DNA of 5,277 nt, taken from the NCBI GenBank assembly GCA_012274175.1, contig JAAOZZ010000408.1, forward strand, positions 1 to 5,277. Reading direction: 5' to 3'. Positions 1-5,214 of the stretch are shown one piece after another (the stretch's first letter is position 1; each line of letters opens with the position of its first letter). The position numbers and the translations under genes are program-made. This DNA comes from Betaproteobacteria bacterium. GTDB taxonomy: Bacteria > Pseudomonadota > Gammaproteobacteria > Burkholderiales > Usitatibacteraceae. Under the pieces are notes generated by a model that was given only the letters and a program-made list of their open reading frames with translations, did not search any database and was not told where the DNA came from.

Positions 1-1
1 G

Positions 2-436
2 AGCGGTCTCGAGCTGCAGCAATTCCTGAAGCAGCGCGGCGTGCAGCTCCCGGTGGTCTTCCTCTCGGGGCGCGCGGACGTCCCGAAGGCCGTCCGGGCG
101 GTGCGCGAGGGGGCGGCGGACTTCATCGAGAAGCCCTTCGACTACAAGCACGTGCTGAAAGTGGTGCGCGACTGCCTCGAGGCCGACCGCATGAGGCGGG
201 AGGGACGGGCGCGCGCGCGAGCCGTGTCCGAGCGCCTGGCCCAGCTCACGCAGCGCGAGCGTGAGGTCCTCGACCTGGTGGTCGCGGGCAAGCTCAACCG
301 CGAGATCGCGCAAGCCCTCGACATCAGCGTGAAGACGGTCGAGGCCCATCGTTCGCACCTCATGGAGAAGCTCGGGGTGGGCTCGGTGGCGGAGCTGGTG
401 CAGGCGGTGGTCGCCGCCGGGCAGGGTTTACCCTAA
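2..436 (+). CDS. FixJ/NarL-type response regulator, C-terminal part (5' end outside window)
   Basis: DNA-binding response regulator of a two-component system, expected to be phosphorylated by a partner histidine kinase and to act on promoters in the cytoplasm. The frame is open from base 2 to TAA at 434-436, giving 144 residues. A GTG at 41 is only an internal valine, because SGLELQQFLKQRG before it fits the receiver domain (the usual ...MPGMSGLELQ stretch). The phosphoacceptor aspartate should lie a few residues upstream of the window. Visible receiver residues are the conserved Ser of FLSG and the Lys of EKPF. The C-terminal LuxR-type helix-turn-helix is clear: LTQREREVLDLVVAG, then REIAQALDISVKTVEAHRSH and LMEKLGVGSVAELV. 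The family is usually about 200-210 residues, so roughly 60 are missing. The next gene is an MFS transporter on the same strand, a possible target by adjacency only. Family assignment is secure; the stimulus is unknown. Confidence 0.93.
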   Translation, partial: SGLELQQFLKQRGVQLPVVFLSGRADVPKAVRAVREGAADFIEKPFDYKHVLKVVRDCLEADRMRREGRARARAVSERLAQLTQREREVLDLVVAGKLNREIAQALDISVKTVEAHRSHLMEKLGVGSVAELVQAVVAAGQGLP

Positions 437-465
437 TTGCCCAGCCGGGCGCGCCGGGCTAGCAT
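437..465 (+). promoter_or_regulatory. Candidate sigma-70 promoter for the MFS transporter gene
   Basis: TTGCCC (437-442) and TAGCAT (460-465) are separated by exactly 17 bases. Each matches four of six consensus positions (TTGACA, TATAAT). The -35 box starts directly after the regulator's stop codon. Transcription would begin near 472, leaving a leader of about 83 bases before the ATG at 555. That leader holds small dyads (GGGCGCCC at 485-492, TTCGAA at 494-499) that could be operator or structure, but nothing identifies a regulator. The call is from sequence match alone. Confidence 0.4.
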
Positions 466-554
466 CGGCACGCTCTTGGGGCCAGGGCGCCCGTTCGAAG
501 CGCCGCCTCCGGGACAGACGGCAATTATTCCAATGCGATCCAGGAGGAGGAATC

Positions 555-2213
555 ATGGCATCGGGCGCTTCGACAATGAACAAACTGAGCCCCCACGAGG
601 AGCGCAAGGTCATCTTCGCGTCCTCCCTGGGAACCGTATTCGAGTGGTACGACTTCTACCTGTACGGCTCCCTCGCGGCGATCATCAGCAAGCAGTTCTT
701 CTCCGGCGTCAACCCGACCGCCGCGTTCATCTTCGCCCTCATGGCCTTCGCGGCGGGCTTCGCCGTGCGGCCGTTCGGCGCTATCATCTTCGGGCGCGTG
801 GGCGACATGGTCGGGCGCAAGTACACCTTCCTCATCACGATCCTGATCATGGGTACCTCGACCTTCGTGGTCGGGCTGCTGCCCTCGTATGCGTCGATCG
901 GAGTCGCCGCGCCGGTGATCCTCATCGGGCTGCGGCTGCTGCAGGGCCTGGCCCTGGGAGGCGAATACGGCGGTGCGGCCACGTACGTGGCGGAGCACGC
1001 GCCGCACGGCAAGCGCGGTTTGCACACCTCGTGGATCCAGACCACCGCGACCCTCGGCCTGTTCCTGTCGCTGCTGGTGATCCTGGGCGTGCGTACCTCG
1101 ATCGGGGAAGAAGCGTTCGCGAGCTGGGGCTGGCGGATTCCGTTCCTCCTCTCGGTGATCCTGCTCGCCGTCTCGGTGTGGATCCGGCTCTCGCTCGCCG
1201 AGTCGCCGCTCTTCCAGAAGATGAAGGCGGAAGGCAAGACCTCGAAGGCGCCGCTCACGGAGTCGTTCGCGCGGTGGGGCAACCTGAAGATCGTGATCGT
1301 GGCCCTGCTGGGCCTCACGGCGGGACAGGCGGTGGTCTGGTACACGGGGCAGTTCTACGCGCTCTTCTTCCTCACCCAGACGCTCAAGGTCGACGGGACG
1401 ACGGCCGCCATCCTGATCGCGGTCTCGCTCGCCATAGGCACGCCGTTCTTCATCGTGTTCGGGGCGCTGTCGGACCGCATCGGGCGCAAGCCCATCATCA
1501 TGGCCGGCTGCCTCATCGCCGCGCTCACGTACTTCCCGCTCTTCAAGGCGCTCACCCACTACGCCAACCCGGCGCTCGAGAAGGCGCTGAGCTCGGCGCC
1601 GGTGACGGTGGTCGCGGACCCCGCCGAATGTTCCTTCCAGTTCAACCCTGTGGGAACGGCCAAGTTCGTAACCTCGTGCGACATCGCCAAGAGCTTCCTC
1701 GCCAGCCGTTCGGTCAACTACAAGAACGAAGCGGCACCGGCCGGCACCGTCGCCAAGGTGAAGGTGGGCGATTCGCTGATCGAGAGCTTCGAAGGGCGCG
1801 GCCTGCCGGCCGCGGATCTTGCCGCCAAGTCCGGGGCGTTCGGCAAGCAGATGGGAGAGGCGATCACCAAGCACGGATACCCCGCGAAGGCGGATCCGGC
1901 CCAGACCGACAAGGTCATGGTCGTGCTGGTGCTCACGATCCTGGTGATCTACGTGACCATGGTCTACGGACCGATCGCGGCCATGCTGGTGGAGCTCTTC
2001 CCCACGCGCATCCGCTACACGTCGATGTCGCTGCCGTACCACATCGGCAACGGCTGGTTCGGCGGCTTCCTGCCGACGACGGCCTTCGCCATGGTGGCCG
2101 CCACCGGGGACATCTACTACGGCCTCTGGTACCCGATCGTGGTCGCGGTGATGACGTTCGTGGTCGGCATGATCTTCATCCGGGAGACGAAGGACACTCA
2201 GATCTCCGGCTGA
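555..2213 (+). CDS. MFS transporter, metabolite:H+ symporter (MHS) type, with large periplasmic insert
   Basis: Inner-membrane secondary transporter of 552 residues, probably proton-coupled uptake of an organic acid or other small metabolite. The substrate cannot be read from sequence. The ATG at 555 is preceded by a strong Shine-Dalgarno run, AGGAGGAGG, at 542-550. Family marks are FEWYDF (residues 29-34), the loop 2-3 motif GRVGDMVGRK (80-89), LALGGEYGGA (132-141), the repeated loop 8-9 motif SDRIGRK ending at residue 312, and ELFPTRIR after the tenth membrane segment. Twelve membrane segments can be drawn. Classical MHS members (ProP, KgtP) are about 430-500 residues. The extra length is a hydrophilic stretch of about 118 residues (about 335-452) between segments 9 and 10, on the periplasmic side, with two cysteines (359, 375). 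I recall similar long members in Betaproteobacteria, so it looks like a subfamily trait rather than damage. The gene appears monocistronic, with its own candidate promoter and terminator. Confidence 0.93.
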   Translation: MASGASTMNKLSPHEERKVIFASSLGTVFEWYDFYLYGSLAAIISKQFFSGVNPTAAFIFALMAFAAGFAVRPFGAIIFGRVGDMVGRKYTFLITILIMGTSTFVVGLLPSYASIGVAAPVILIGLRLLQGLALGGEYGGAATYVAEHAPHGKRGLHTSWIQTTATLGLFLSLLVILGVRTSIGEEAFASWGWRIPFLLSVILLAVSVWIRLSLAESPLFQKMKAEGKTSKAPLTESFARWGNLKIVIVALLGLTAGQAVVWYTGQFYALFFLTQTLKVDGTTAAILIAVSLAIGTPFFIVFGALSDRIGRKPIIMAGCLIAALTYFPLFKALTHYANPALEKALSSAPVTVVADPAECSFQFNPVGTAKFVTSCDIAKSFLASRSVNYKNEAAPAGTVAKVKVGDSLIESFEGRGLPAADLAAKSGAFGKQMGEAITKHGYPAKADPAQTDKVMVVLVLTILVIYVTMVYGPIAAMLVELFPTRIRYTSMSLPYHIGNGWFGGFLPTTAFAMVAATGDIYYGLWYPIVVAVMTFVVGMIFIRETKDTQISG

Positions 2214-2230
2214 ATCCGGCTTTTCCCGAG

Positions 2231-2263
2231 CCCCGCCGGGCGTCCCGGCGGGGTTTTTCTTTT
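2231..2263 (+). terminator. Rho-independent terminator of the MFS gene
   Basis: A perfect 10-base-pair stem (CCCCGCCGGG at 2231-2240 with CCCGGCGGGG at 2244-2253) has a 3-base loop, CGT, and is followed by TTTTTCTTTT (2254-2263). It starts 17 bases after the transporter's stop codon. Its strength suggests the transporter transcript does not normally run into lptG. Confidence 0.95.
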
Positions 2264-2268
2264 ACAAT
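2263..2268 (+). promoter_or_regulatory. Possible -10 element for lptG
   Basis: TACAAT matches five of six bases of the sigma-70 -10 box and starts at the last T of the upstream terminator tract. Transcription would begin near 2275, leaving about 78 bases before lptG. No convincing -35 box lies 16-18 bases upstream, because that position falls within the terminator stem, and there is no TGn extension. The call rests on the hexamer and on the need for a promoter after a strong terminator. Confidence 0.28.
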
Positions 2269-2352
2269 CGGACGACACGAACACCGAAGCACAGGGCCGG
2301 GGCGGCGCGCCGTCGCGGTCCCGCTCCCGGCGCCCGAGGCGATGCCGTACTG

Positions 2353-3420
2353 ATGCTGTTCCGCTACCTTTTCCGGGAAATCCTGCTCACGAGCGCATTG
2401 GTGCTGCTGGCGCTGCTCGCGTTGTTCGGATTCTTCGACCTCATCCGCGAGCTGGGAGATCTCGGCAAGGGGAACTACCGCCTCACGACGATGCTGGGCT
2501 ACGTGGCCCTGTCGCTGGCATCCCACGCCTACGTCCTGCTGCCGGCCGCGGGGCTCATCGGCACGCTCTTCGCCCTGGCGCGCATGTCGGAGCACTCCGA
2601 GATCACCGTGATGCGCGCATCGGGACTTTCGCTGGGCCAGCTCGCGCTGCACGTGGCGGGCGCGGGCCTCGCCATCGCGTTGACGACCCTGGCGGTGGGC
2701 GAGCTGGTCGCGCCCTATACCGAGGAGGCGGCCAAGGACCTGCGGCTGAAAGCCACGAGGTCGATCGTGGCGCGGGAGTTTCGCTCGGGGTTCTGGGTGA
2801 AGGACGACCGCAGTTTCGTGAACATCCAGGACGTGACGCCCGACACGGCCCTGCTCAACCTCAAGATCTACGAGTTCGATCCGGCGTTCCGGCTGGTCGC
2901 CATCAGCCGCGCGGACCGCGGGACCTACGAGGGGCCGAACCGCTGGAAGCTGAGCAACGTAGAGCTCACGCGCTTCGAGGGGGACCGGGCGGTGCTCGAG
3001 CACTTGCCCGAGACGACGTGGAATTCGGTGCTCACGCCGGAGATCCTCTCGGTGCTGAAGATCGTGCCGGAGCAGATGTCGGCGGCCAACCTGCGCGCGT
3101 ACATCGAGCACCTGCGCGAGAACCACCAGAAAGCCACGCGCTACGAGATCGCGTTCTGGAACAAGCTGCTCTATCCGCTGGTGGCCATCGCCCTCATGGT
3201 GATGGCTATCCCGTTCGCGCTGCAATCGGCGCGCTCCGGCGGGGTCGGCGCGAAGATCGTGGCGGGAATCCTCTTCGGGCTGCTGTTCCATTTCGGCGGC
3301 CGCCTCATGTCCCACCTGGGGCTGTTGAACGACTGGCCCGCCCTCGTCGCGGCGGGGCTGCCCCTCGTCATCGTGGCGCTGGTGGCCGCAGAGGGCCTGC
3401 GCCGCGCCGAACGCCGCTAG
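2353..3420 (+). CDS. lptG: LPS export ABC transporter permease LptG
   Basis: Inner-membrane permease of the Lpt machine. With LptF and the ATPase LptB it extracts lipopolysaccharide from the inner membrane and passes it to LptC and the periplasmic bridge. The product has 355 residues, against about 360 for the E. coli protein. The YjgP/YjgQ layout is visible: membrane segments at about 10-33, 48-75 and 97-118, a periplasmic beta-rich domain at about 125-262, then segments at about 267-285, 300-320 and 328-346. LptG rather than LptF is indicated by SEITVMRASGLS (82-93), GELVAP (116-121), GFWVKDDRSFVNIQDV (146-161; compare GLWAKDGNNFVYIERV in E. coli LptG), YEIAFWNKLLYPL and the HLGLLNDWP motif. 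The start ATG at 2353 matches the family N-terminus (RYLFREI). The Shine-Dalgarno is poor: GAGG at 2336-2339 is 13 bases away. lptF is not upstream. The stop overlaps the stop of the opposing gene. Confidence 0.95.
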   Translation: MLFRYLFREILLTSALVLLALLALFGFFDLIRELGDLGKGNYRLTTMLGYVALSLASHAYVLLPAAGLIGTLFALARMSEHSEITVMRASGLSLGQLALHVAGAGLAIALTTLAVGELVAPYTEEAAKDLRLKATRSIVAREFRSGFWVKDDRSFVNIQDVTPDTALLNLKIYEFDPAFRLVAISRADRGTYEGPNRWKLSNVELTRFEGDRAVLEHLPETTWNSVLTPEILSVLKIVPEQMSAANLRAYIEHLRENHQKATRYEIAFWNKLLYPLVAIALMVMAIPFALQSARSGGVGAKIVAGILFGLLFHFGGRLMSHLGLLNDWPALVAAGLPLVIVALVAAEGLRRAERR

Positions 3421-3851
3421 GGCCGCGCCGCATCGACCAGCGCGGTGCCCGCGAGCCGGTCGTGGAGAAACCGGCGATCGCGGTCGAGGAGCGCGTAGGC
3501 GAAGCCCAGGCCCAGCGCGAGCGTACCGACCACGGCGAGCAGGAAGCGGTGCACGGCGCGCGCGGTGTCGACCGCGGAGCCGTCGCCGGCGCGCACGAGC
3601 CGGACGTGCCAGGTCTTCATCGCAAGCGTTTGTCCGCCGCGGGTCCAGAACCAGACGTAATACGCGCCCACCACGGCGAGCACCCACGCCTGCAGCAGGT
3701 GGCGGCGCCACCCCAGGGTGGAATCGCCGAACAGCGCGATGAAGGGGAGGGTGGCCACCAGCGCGAGCGCCGCGGTGAGCAGCAGGTCGTAGAGCGCGCT
3801 CGCGAGCCGCCGCGGGATGCCCGCCGCGGGCGCGGAGGAGGCTGCGCTCAC
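3417..3851 (-). CDS. RDD family membrane protein
   Basis: Small polytopic inner-membrane protein of 144 residues with an RDD domain. RDD proteins have no single agreed function; some have been linked to ion or solute transport. The defining residues are visible: Arg14/15 and Asp22 in RRLASALYD at the first membrane segment, then GGQTLAMKTWHVRLV (72-86), then LLDRDRRFLHDRLAGT with Asp123 and the HD pair at 130-131. In the GG-T-GK motif the usual glycine is alanine (TLAMK). Three membrane segments fit, at about 17-41, 52-70 and 101-122. I chose GTG at 3851 because it overlaps the upstream stop as GTGA and sits just before the domain. The open frame continues further upstream, but that part is low-complexity shadow of the DUF3106 gene. 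It is the last gene of the sigma-factor operon, and its TAG (3419-3417) overlaps the lptG stop. Confidence 0.87.
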   Translation of the reverse strand: MSAASSAPAAGIPRRLASALYDLLLTAALALVATLPFIALFGDSTLGWRRHLLQAWVLAVVGAYYVWFWTRGGQTLAMKTWHVRLVRAGDGSAVDTARAVHRFLLAVVGTLALGLGFAYALLDRDRRFLHDRLAGTALVDAARP

Positions 3852-4255
3852 CGCGGCTTCTGGCGCTCGCCGGGCGACGGTGAGTGGCGCCGGAGCCAGC
3901 GCTCGCGCAGCTCGTGCTGCCTTTCCGGTGGGAGCTTGCGCAGTCCCTGGAAGGTCTCGCGCGCGGCGCGGCGCTGCTCGGGGGTCATGGACGCCCAGTC
4001 GCGCACGCGCTGCTCGAAGCGCTGCTTCTGGATCGGACGCATGGACGGATACTTGCGCGCGGCACCGAGGAGGCGCTGCTGCTGGTAGCCGGGCATGCGG
4101 TCCCACTCGGGAGCCACCGGTCCCAGGATGCGCTGCTGTTCCGGCGAGAGGGATCTCCAGGGCGTCGTGGGCGTCTTCAGGTTCTCCGCGCCGGCGAGCG
4201 GAGCGAGCGCGAGGACCAGGACCGCCAGGATCAGCCTCGCGGCTTGGCGAGCCAC
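3848..4255 (-). CDS. DUF3106 family exported protein
   Basis: Predicted periplasmic protein of 135 residues, function unknown. The start is GTG at 4255, inside the end of the preceding gene (25-base overlap), with AGGA nine bases before it. It gives a good signal peptide: MARQAARLILAVLVLALAPL followed by AGA, with likely cleavage after Ala23. The open frame runs back to 4564, but that extension is arginine/proline/alanine-rich shadow sequence. The mature part is helical, very rich in Arg and Gln and basic overall. A ten-residue unit occurs twice: WRSLSPEQQR (33-42) and WASMTPEQRR (87-96). A weaker third unit, KLPPERQHELRERW, follows. This pattern matches DUF3106 as I know it, and the TPEQR-type helices recall the CpxP/Spy/ZraP periplasmic stress proteins, although homology is not shown. 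TGA at 3850-3848 overlaps the next start as GTGA. A sensory or chaperone role for the sigma-factor system is inference. Confidence 0.85.
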   Translation of the reverse strand: MARQAARLILAVLVLALAPLAGAENLKTPTTPWRSLSPEQQRILGPVAPEWDRMPGYQQQRLLGAARKYPSMRPIQKQRFEQRVRDWASMTPEQRRAARETFQGLRKLPPERQHELRERWLRRHSPSPGERQKPR

Positions 4256-4599
4256 GAGCGCAGGTCCTGGTCGAGGTAGGCGTCGAGGGGAAGCTCCTGG
4301 GTGAGCAGCTGCGCGTCGAGCTCCCCTGGATCGGACTCGCGCACCGACTGGAAGGCGAGGACGGCCAGCAGCGCCGCCAGGGGCAGCCATAGCAGCGAGC
4401 GCTGGAGGATCGAGTACTGGATCGTCTGGGCCGTTCCGGCGCTGACGGTCACCAGCCCGAAGACGCGCACGGGCTCGCCGTAGGCATCGAGCGCCCGCAG
4501 GCGGGCGGCCTTGAGGCGGGTGGCCTGCAGTTCCCCGACCTGGGCCGCCGACCGGTCGAGCCATGGCTTCAGCTTTTGCGCAAATTCGTTTTCATTCAT
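4231..4599 (-). CDS. DUF3619 family single-pass membrane protein (possible anti-sigma factor)
   Basis: Small protein of 122 residues, function not established. The ATG at 4599 overlaps the sigma-factor stop as ATGA. AAGGG (4612-4608) lies eight bases upstream, inside the sigma gene. The open frame extends to 4683, but that part is shadow of the sigma gene. The N-terminal 67 residues are charged and probably helical (FAQKLKPWLD, then QATRLKAARLRALDAYG). One membrane segment follows at about 68-86 (LLWLPLAALLAVLAF), then an acidic C-terminal tail with ELPLDAYLDQDLRSWL. The tail motif and genomic position match DUF3619 as I recall it from Betaproteobacteria. With the N-terminus in the cytoplasm and about 36 residues outside, the topology resembles membrane-bound anti-sigma factors such as RseA. 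Together with tight coupling to a sigma gene this makes an anti-sigma role plausible, but no zinc-binding or other recognised anti-sigma motif is visible. Confidence 0.85.
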   Translation of the reverse strand: MNENEFAQKLKPWLDRSAAQVGELQATRLKAARLRALDAYGEPVRVFGLVTVSAGTAQTIQYSILQRSLLWLPLAALLAVLAFQSVRESDPGELDAQLLTQELPLDAYLDQDLRSWLAKPRG

Positions 4600-5162
4600 A
4601 GCGTTATCCCTTTTGATCTCAGGACTTTCGCCAAGGCATGGGTAGCCCGGGAGCAATGCGTCTTTACGCTGCCCTCCGAGCATCCCATCGCCCTGGCGGT
4701 TTCGCTCACATCGAGTTCCTCCCAGTAACGCAGCATGAATGCCTCCCGTTGACGGTTGGGCAGAGCCTGCACCGCTTGCTCGATCGCCGCCATCACCTGG
4801 GATTGCTCGAGGCGATCGGCGGGGGACGCCGGCACGTTCTGGTGCTGGTCCACGTCCATGGTTTCAAGGGGGTCCGCGTCGTCGTCTTCGCGTCCGTAGC
4901 CCAGGGAGGACAGGAGCGTCGTCCACGTCGAGCGCACCTTGCTGCGCCGGAAATGGTCCCGAATCGCATTCTGGAGGATGCGCTGGAACAGGAGCGGCAA
5001 TTCGGCGCCCGGACGGTCGGCATACTTTTCCGCGAGCCGCATCATCGCGTCCTGCACGATGTCGAGGGCCGATTCCTCGTCCTGGACGGAGTACACGCTC
5101 TGCTTGAACGCTCTTCGCTCCACCGACGCCAGGAAATCGGACAACTCCTTGCGGCTCGCCAG
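4596..5162 (-). CDS. ECF-family RNA polymerase sigma factor, probable CTG start
   Basis: Alternative sigma factor directing RNA polymerase to a dedicated promoter set. From CTG at 5162 the product has 188 residues. Region 2 covers about 10-76 (VERRAFKQ, ALDIVQDAMMRLAEKY, LFQRILQNAIRDHFRR). A short acidic linker follows (REDDDADPLETMDV). Region 4 covers about 124-184 (ALPNRQREAFMLRYWEELDV, then ETARAMGCSEGSVKTHCSRA). CTG is preferred because GGGAGG (5173-5168) is five bases before it and because homologues, from memory, begin with M-A-x-x-K-E-L-S-D-F-L. The nearest ordinary starts in frame are ATG at 5264 (222 residues, weak ribosome site) and TTG 12 codons after it. Both would add an unconserved, low-complexity leader, and an automatic annotation may show 4596-5264. 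TGA at 4598-4596 overlaps the next gene's ATG. The following membrane protein may be its anti-sigma factor. The exact ECF group cannot be assigned by eye. Confidence 0.9.
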   Translation of the reverse strand: MASRKELSDFLASVERRAFKQSVYSVQDEESALDIVQDAMMRLAEKYADRPGAELPLLFQRILQNAIRDHFRRSKVRSTWTTLLSSLGYGREDDDADPLETMDVDQHQNVPASPADRLEQSQVMAAIEQAVQALPNRQREAFMLRYWEELDVSETARAMGCSEGSVKTHCSRATHALAKVLRSKGITL

Positions 5163-5167
5163 CGTCG

Positions 5168-5173
5168 CCTCCC
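5168..5173 (-). promoter_or_regulatory. Shine-Dalgarno that decides the sigma-factor start
   Basis: GGGAGG on the minus strand is followed by the five-base spacer CGACG and then CTG (5162-5160). Spacing and match are near ideal, and no other start-like codon (ATG, GTG or TTG) lies at a usable distance. This is the main sequence argument for a CTG initiation codon. Confidence 0.6.
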
Positions 5174-5183
5174 GGTTCCGGGA
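5170..5183 (-). repeat. Perfect 14-base inverted repeat overlapping the sigma-gene ribosome site
   Basis: TCCCGGAACCGGGA has six-base arms around a central AA. Its right arm contains the first four bases of the GGGAGG ribosome site. As RNA it could fold into a five-pair, GC-rich hairpin with a GAAC loop that hides the ribosome site. As DNA it could be a small operator. Either role is inference. In GC-rich DNA a short palindrome of this type can also arise by chance. Confidence 0.4.
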
Positions 5184-5205
5184 CGGGACGCCCGGTGTGC
5201 GCGGA

Positions 5206-5214
5206 ATGGTAGCA
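5206..5214 (-). promoter_or_regulatory. Possible extended -10 promoter of the sigma-factor operon
   Basis: On the minus strand TGC-TACCAT gives a TGn extension plus a four-of-six match to TATAAT. No good -35 box is present at 17 bases; TTGCGC lies only 11 bases upstream. Transcription would begin near 5199, about 36 bases before the CTG start and downstream of the alternative ATG at 5264. If real, it would exclude the longer protein form. No clear ECF-type autoregulatory promoter was seen in the 115 bases available. Confidence 0.27.

Noticed and set aside
467..481. GGCACG followed by TTGG as a sigma-54 -24/-12 promoter
   Set aside because: The -12 element is off: the required GC lies at the wrong spacing (GG-N10-GG). 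A sigma-70 match nearby is better.
525..2042. 505-codon minus-strand open frame antisense to the MFS gene
   Set aside because: Composition is dominated by Arg, Glu, Asp and His, typical of the antisense of a hydrophobic high-GC gene. No motif and no convincing ribosome site.
448..2311. GGCGCGCC palindrome present at 448-455 and again at 2304-2311
   Set aside because: Two copies of an 8-base GC palindrome in two intergenic spaces of GC-rich DNA are compatible with chance, and the flanking bases are not shared.
437..2353. 638-codon plus-strand open frame overlapping the MFS gene
   Set aside because: Rich in Arg, Gly, Ala and His with no recognisable domain, and it lies in another frame of a clear 12-segment transporter. 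It is a high-GC shadow.
2176..3711. 511-codon minus-strand open frame across lptG and the RDD gene
   Set aside because: Antisense shadow of lptG with low-complexity charged composition; it crosses the terminator and two well-supported genes.
3018..4088. 356-codon plus-strand open frame running from inside lptG across the RDD and DUF3106 genes
   Set aside because: Arg, Gly, Ala and Glu-rich low-complexity product with no domain; it overlaps three well-supported genes in other frames.
5175..5179. GGAAC as an RpoE-type -35 box for autoregulation of the sigma gene
   Set aside because: The matching -10 would fall inside the coding sequence downstream of the start codon, so it cannot serve this gene.
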